Source: Hydrogenophaga sp. | GTDB taxonomy: Bacteria > Pseudomonadota > Gammaproteobacteria > Burkholderiales > Burkholderiaceae_C | Assembly (NCBI GenBank): GCA_021154985.1 | Contig: JAJNQE010000001.1 | Location: 1-22,993 of the forward strand | Direction: 5' to 3' | DNA length: 22,993 nucleotides | Shown: positions 22,383-22,993 of the stretch, in pieces | Position numbering within the stretch: the first letter of the stretch is position 1 | How the letters are laid out: each line of letters begins with the position of its first letter | The notes under the pieces: model-generated | Databases searched by the model: none | Seen by the model: the letters and a program-made list of their open reading frames with translations, nothing else | What the model was told of the DNA's origin: nothing | Translations under genes and position numbers: made by a program

Positions 22383-22410
22383 CGCCGCGTCGGGTTGCCC
22401 TGACGCGGCG
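22383..22410 (-). promoter_or_regulatory. Intercistronic hairpin between dnaK and dnaJ
   Basis: On the minus strand, arms CGCCGCGTC and GACGCGGCG pair perfectly, then an A-C mismatch, two G-C pairs and a GCAA tetraloop. No U-run follows (TTCGTGTTTC), so it is more likely an attenuator or mRNA-stabilising stem that sets the dnaK:dnaJ ratio than a full terminator. Confidence 0.6.
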
Positions 22411-22433
22411 GATGATCGAAAGGACTCAGCCGA

Positions 22434-22993
22434 TCAGGACTTCTTCACTTCTTTCACTTCGGCGTCGACCACATCGTCGTCGTTCGCCTTGCTGTTGCCT
22501 TGCGGTGCGCTCTCGGCGCCACCGGCTGCGGCGGCTTGTTCGGCCTGCGAGGCGGCGTACACCTTCTCGCCCAGCTTCTGGCTGGCGGTCATCAGGGCTT
22601 CGGTCTTGGCCTCGATGGCTTCCTTGTCGTCGCCCTTGGCCGCTTCTTCCGCGTCTTTCAGGGCGGCTTCAATGGCTTCCTTCTCGACCGCTTCGAGCTT
22701 GTCGCCGTGTTCGCCCAGGCTCTTCTTCACGCTGTGCACCATGGCCTCGGCCTGGTTGCGCGCCTGCACGAGTTCGACCTTCTTCTTGTCGTCGGCGGCA
22801 TTGAGCTCGGCGTCCTTCACCATCTGCTGGATCTCGGCCTCGCTCAGGCCCGAGTTCGCCTTGATGGTGATCTTGTTTTCCTTGCCGGTGCCCTTGTCCT
22901 TGGCGCCCACGTGCAGGATGCCGTTGGCGTCGATGTCGAACGACACTTCAATTTGCGGCATGCCGCGCGGCGAGGCAGGGATGCCCTCGAGGT
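22434..22993 (-). CDS. dnaK: Chaperone DnaK (Hsp70), 3' part
   Basis: The last 185 residues of DnaK; the frame is open to the end of the window and continues beyond it. It begins LEGIPASPRGMPQIEVSFDIDANGILHVGAKDK (key parts LEGIP and MPQIEV), the end of the substrate-binding beta domain, then the helical lid (GLSEAEIQQMVKDAE) and a disordered Ala/Gly-rich tail ending DDDVVDAEVKEVKKS, a variant of the usual EEVK-type end. An internal ATG at 22961 is a methionine within the protein, not the start. Confidence 0.98.
   Translation of the reverse strand, partial: LEGIPASPRGMPQIEVSFDIDANGILHVGAKDKGTGKENKITIKANSGLSEAEIQQMVKDAELNAADDKKKVELVQARNQAEAMVHSVKKSLGEHGDKLEAVEKEAIEAALKDAEEAAKGDDKEAIEAKTEALMTASQKLGEKVYAASQAEQAAAAGGAESAPQGNSKANDDDVVDAEVKEVKKS

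Overview
The window looks like a chromosomal core segment from a high-GC betaproteobacterium, most likely a Comamonadaceae member such as Hydrogenophaga or a near relative. This rests on protein similarity as I remember it and on gene order (nuoL-nuoM-nuoN-DUF2818-Nudix-DUF1178), not on a search. Coding density is very high: no gap reaches 300 bases, the largest being the 182-base divergent region at 14828-15009. I saw no rRNA, tRNA, CRISPR array, insertion sequence or prophage gene.

Layout. (1) 1-5344, plus strand: the end of the respiratory complex I operon (3' part of nuoL, then complete nuoM and nuoN), followed with tight spacing by a three-helix DUF2818 membrane protein, a Nudix hydrolase of the ADP-ribose pyrophosphatase type and a DUF1178 zinc-ribbon-like protein. 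(2) 5408-8672, minus strand: a glutamate dehydrogenase and an MsbA-type exporter half-transporter. (3) 8812-11048, plus strand: a DUF898 membrane protein translationally coupled to a membrane-anchored M48 metalloprotease. (4) 11067-14827, minus strand: a large FtsX/MacB-type permease coupled to a Tat-exported AttH/CrtC-like lipocalin-fold protein, with no ATPase gene beside them. (5) 15010-16632, plus strand: a transglutaminase-like protein, a 56-residue very basic orphan protein, a strong pair of hairpins, and a YbjQ-family protein. (6) 16652-17399, plus strand: a Phd/YefM-ParE toxin-antitoxin module with a clear promoter and a near-perfect palindromic operator. (7) 17409-21081, minus strand: ZIP metal transporter, beta-CASP metallo-beta-lactamase RNase and MltB-like lytic transglycosylase, probably co-transcribed, with an 8+8 palindrome upstream. 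(8) 21180-22993, minus strand: dnaJ with an intrinsic terminator, preceded by the 3' part of dnaK.

How they work together. The first block is energy metabolism: proton-pumping subunits of NADH dehydrogenase with possible accessory or housekeeping genes. Blocks 3 and 4 are envelope systems (membrane protease pair; permease plus exported lipocalin). The final block is the DnaK-DnaJ chaperone pair. I found no clear new defence or biosynthetic system. The least explained items are the ATPase-less permease/lipocalin pair, an interspersed-repeat-like sequence that encodes part of that lipocalin's signal peptide, the small basic protein next to a 22-bp perfect hairpin, the palindrome ahead of the ZIP-RNase-transglycosylase genes, and two GCAA-loop hairpins bracketing dnaJ.
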